Shown here piece after piece: positions 62,377 to 64,000 of a stretch of 64,000 nucleotides of DNA. Positions within the stretch are counted from its first letter, which is position 1. The number at the start of each line of letters is the position of its first letter. Both the position numbers and the translations under genes were made by a program. The notes under the pieces are model-generated. The model saw only the letters and a program-made list of their open reading frames with translations, searched no databases and was not told the origin of the DNA. The stretch is taken from assembly GCA_016490735.1 (NCBI GenBank), contig JAEMWC010000251.1, positions 1 through 64,000 of the forward strand, read 5' to 3'. The stretch is from Pachyseris speciosa (Eukaryota; Cnidaria; Anthozoa; Scleractinia; Pachyseridae).

Positions 62377-64000
62377 TCAAATCATTGTAACCGTAAAACC
62401 AAGAAATTTCTTAGGCAATGATAAGTGGACATTATTTGGTCGGAAGTTTGGATTTCTTCCAACAATACACTGTCGGTTTACATGGTAATGCTTGTTTTCA
62501 AACTTTTTGATCCACTGGTTTGTCTTTGATACGAAGAAATAATCCTCCTCTTTGTGCCTTAGACAATACTGTGACTCCAAATTCTGTACAGACACGCCAA
62601 CAGCTACTTGAGATTGAGGACCACCCTTCAGATCGCCCCTGCAACCCGCACACTTTTGGATGTTTCCACTTGTTTCAATAAGCTCTACAAGGGTCTTCTC
62701 AGTGGGATGAACTACTGGCTTCTCTGGTCTTGGAGTGCTGACACTAGTAAGTTTCACCTTTAATTCGTTACCATCGCAAGACTGAGCTGAGTATTGTAAC
62801 TGGGAACAGTCTGGAGGAATATCTCTTAGCAATTCTCCCAAGGTTGCCCTCTGTGTGAGTATAACAGATTCTTTTGTTTTATTCCTTTTTCTAGTGGTGC
62901 AGCCAGGTTTCTTCCCAGCATGACGGCTTACATTTGCCATTGATGCTGTAGTTAAATTACTTGTGTTGTTCTTTGATAGGTAAAGTGTAACGAAGCAATT
63001 GAGATCATGGTTATGAGCCGCTGCAGCCAGCGAATGAGAACATAAATTGAAGGGCTGAGGGCATAAACTGCCTATGTGTAATTTTCGGCCGTTTTTTTAG
63101 TTCGCTTGGATTTGTCCAAATTTTTGCATGTGAACTGCATTTTGACTCAAAAACATTGTCCCGTATTTTTTTTCACCGATTTCTTTTTCGTTTTCGAGAA
63201 ATAACGTATGCAAAAAAACACCTAAAACTACACATAGGCAGTTTATGCCCTCAGCCCTTCAATTGTGAGTCTTGTATTGGAGGCATGGGGTGCTGCAAAC
63301 ATATTTATGTTCATCTATACACTTTATGACGTGCGGCAGACTTCCTGACTCACTTGGCACTATACGGGACTTGTGTCCGTGGAAACCTTGACAGATATTC
63401 CCATTGAGTATTCTCTCTACTTTGACTTTCAAGGCATCTACTTGTTCAGTGGGGAACTTTTCGGTTAGCCTGGGAAGTTCTCTTGTGACAGAATCAGTTG
63501 AAACTTCCTCATTGTCAAGAGGGTTCATTGGAACATCTGCGACACCATCAAGAAGCAGCCTTCGTCTAGATGGACTCAATGTCCAAAAGTTTGGGGGCAT
63601 TTTTGCAGCATCGTACTCGTCCTTTAAGACGTATGGACCTGACATTTCTGTAAATGCTTTGCCAATATCGTGATGTTGTTCCATGACAAATCCGAGGATG
63701 TCACTGACGACTTGTGAGACATCTTTCCTCCTATTTTCCATCCAGGTTTTCAGGGACGCATTCATTGCTTCAGGGCAATTGTTGTCAAACATCATTTCCT
63801 CTATACCAACTTCTTAGAGCAGACTCGGCCAGCAGTGATGGTACAGTATTTCAGCCTTTTTCTTCTTGAAATACAGGAAGAATTTAGCATCTTCTGGAAG
63901 CTTTTTCTTTCTCCTTTCTCCCACCTCCAAACTGTTTCACTTCACTTTGAGTTTAGAGAGGTTTAGGTCAAACTCAGCACGGCTGGTACAGTCCACCAGT
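62377..64000 (-). pseudogene. Mutator-like (MULE) transposase with SWIM zinc finger, broken, runs off the window
   Basis: From the right edge: CTSRAEFDLNLSKLK, a stop, LPEDAKFFLYFKKKKAEILY, a stop, then FDNNCPEAMNASLKTWMENR (the NN-x-E end of MULE transposases) and on to KYVCSTPCLQYKTHN at 63262. A MITE interrupts here. Coding resumes with LCSHSLAAAAH and continues to a stop at 62377, including CAGCRGDLKGG and KTNQWIKKFENKHYHVNRQC. The cysteine-cysteine and cysteine-histidine halves form a SWIM finger. In-frame stops plus the insertion make it a pseudogene. Related multi-copy genes are common in cnidarian genomes. Confidence 0.72.
63049..63260. mobile_element. MITE splitting the SWIM zinc finger
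   Basis: Perfect inverted ends of at least 30 bp (GAAGGGCTGAGGGCATAAAC ...), flanked on both sides by AATT. Removing the element and one AATT rejoins the transposase frame exactly (KTHN to LCSHS). 212 bp. Confidence 0.88.

Noticed and set aside
1..64000. CRISPR arrays, bacterial operons or anti-phage systems
   Set aside because: The regular repeats present are microsatellites, minisatellites and exon duplications in an intron-rich animal locus; no cas-like or prokaryotic genes.

Overview
The window looks like nuclear DNA of a cnidarian, most probably a stony coral. It is AT-rich and intron-rich, has GT-AG splice sites, and carries Penelope, DIRS-like, Crypton-like, BEL/Pao and Mutator-like elements, foldback MITEs and a tRNA-derived SINE of a kind I associate with coral genomes. 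No bacterial, organellar or CRISPR features were seen. The species is inference; no database search was possible.

One giant gene on the minus strand fills about 82% of the window (266-52430). It starts at an ATG at 52430 with a signal peptide. I placed 38 exons with compatible splice phases, about 7.98 kb of coding sequence and roughly 2,660 codons, and the reading frame is still open at the left edge. The product is a secreted or surface protein made almost entirely of ephrin-receptor-like (GCC2_GCC3 type) cysteine modules of about 50 residues. Exons 6-16 (46982 down to 33032) are eleven repeats of one symmetric phase-2/2 exon of 294-300 bp carrying two modules each. Exons 12 and 13 are an almost identical, recent copy pair. 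Intron arrays of a roughly 118-bp minisatellite lie between the amplified exons. Exon 30 is a 39-nt microexon. Exons 16, 17 and 22 each contain a one-base frame break in a homopolymer, pointing to consensus errors or incipient decay.

The introns are a trap for mobile elements. The 11.5-kb last intron in the window (389-11858) holds a Crypton-like tyrosine recombinase ORF (3075-4205, minus) and a degenerate tyrosine-recombinase retroelement with split direct repeats in the order A1 - internal - B1 - A2 - B2 (6457-11370). A solo A-B unit of the same family sits at 27299-27769. Other introns hold Penelope pieces (13883-14067, about 30763-31080, 49759-51344), two copies of a tRNA-derived SINE, several MITEs and foldback elements, and long GAT/CAT microsatellites.

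Upstream of the gene (52431-64000) there is a promoter region with a palindromic TGACGTCA, a short stretch of unrecognised possible coding sequence, and then a retroelement graveyard. It contains a DIRS-like retrotransposon (about 54600-59080, minus) broken by a LINE 3' end, a MITE and another insert; a BEL/Pao gag remnant (60005-61329, plus) broken by a MITE that itself carries a 176-bp Penelope-like insert with a hammerhead-like core; and a Mutator-like transposase pseudogene (62377-64000, minus) whose SWIM zinc finger is split by a 212-bp MITE.
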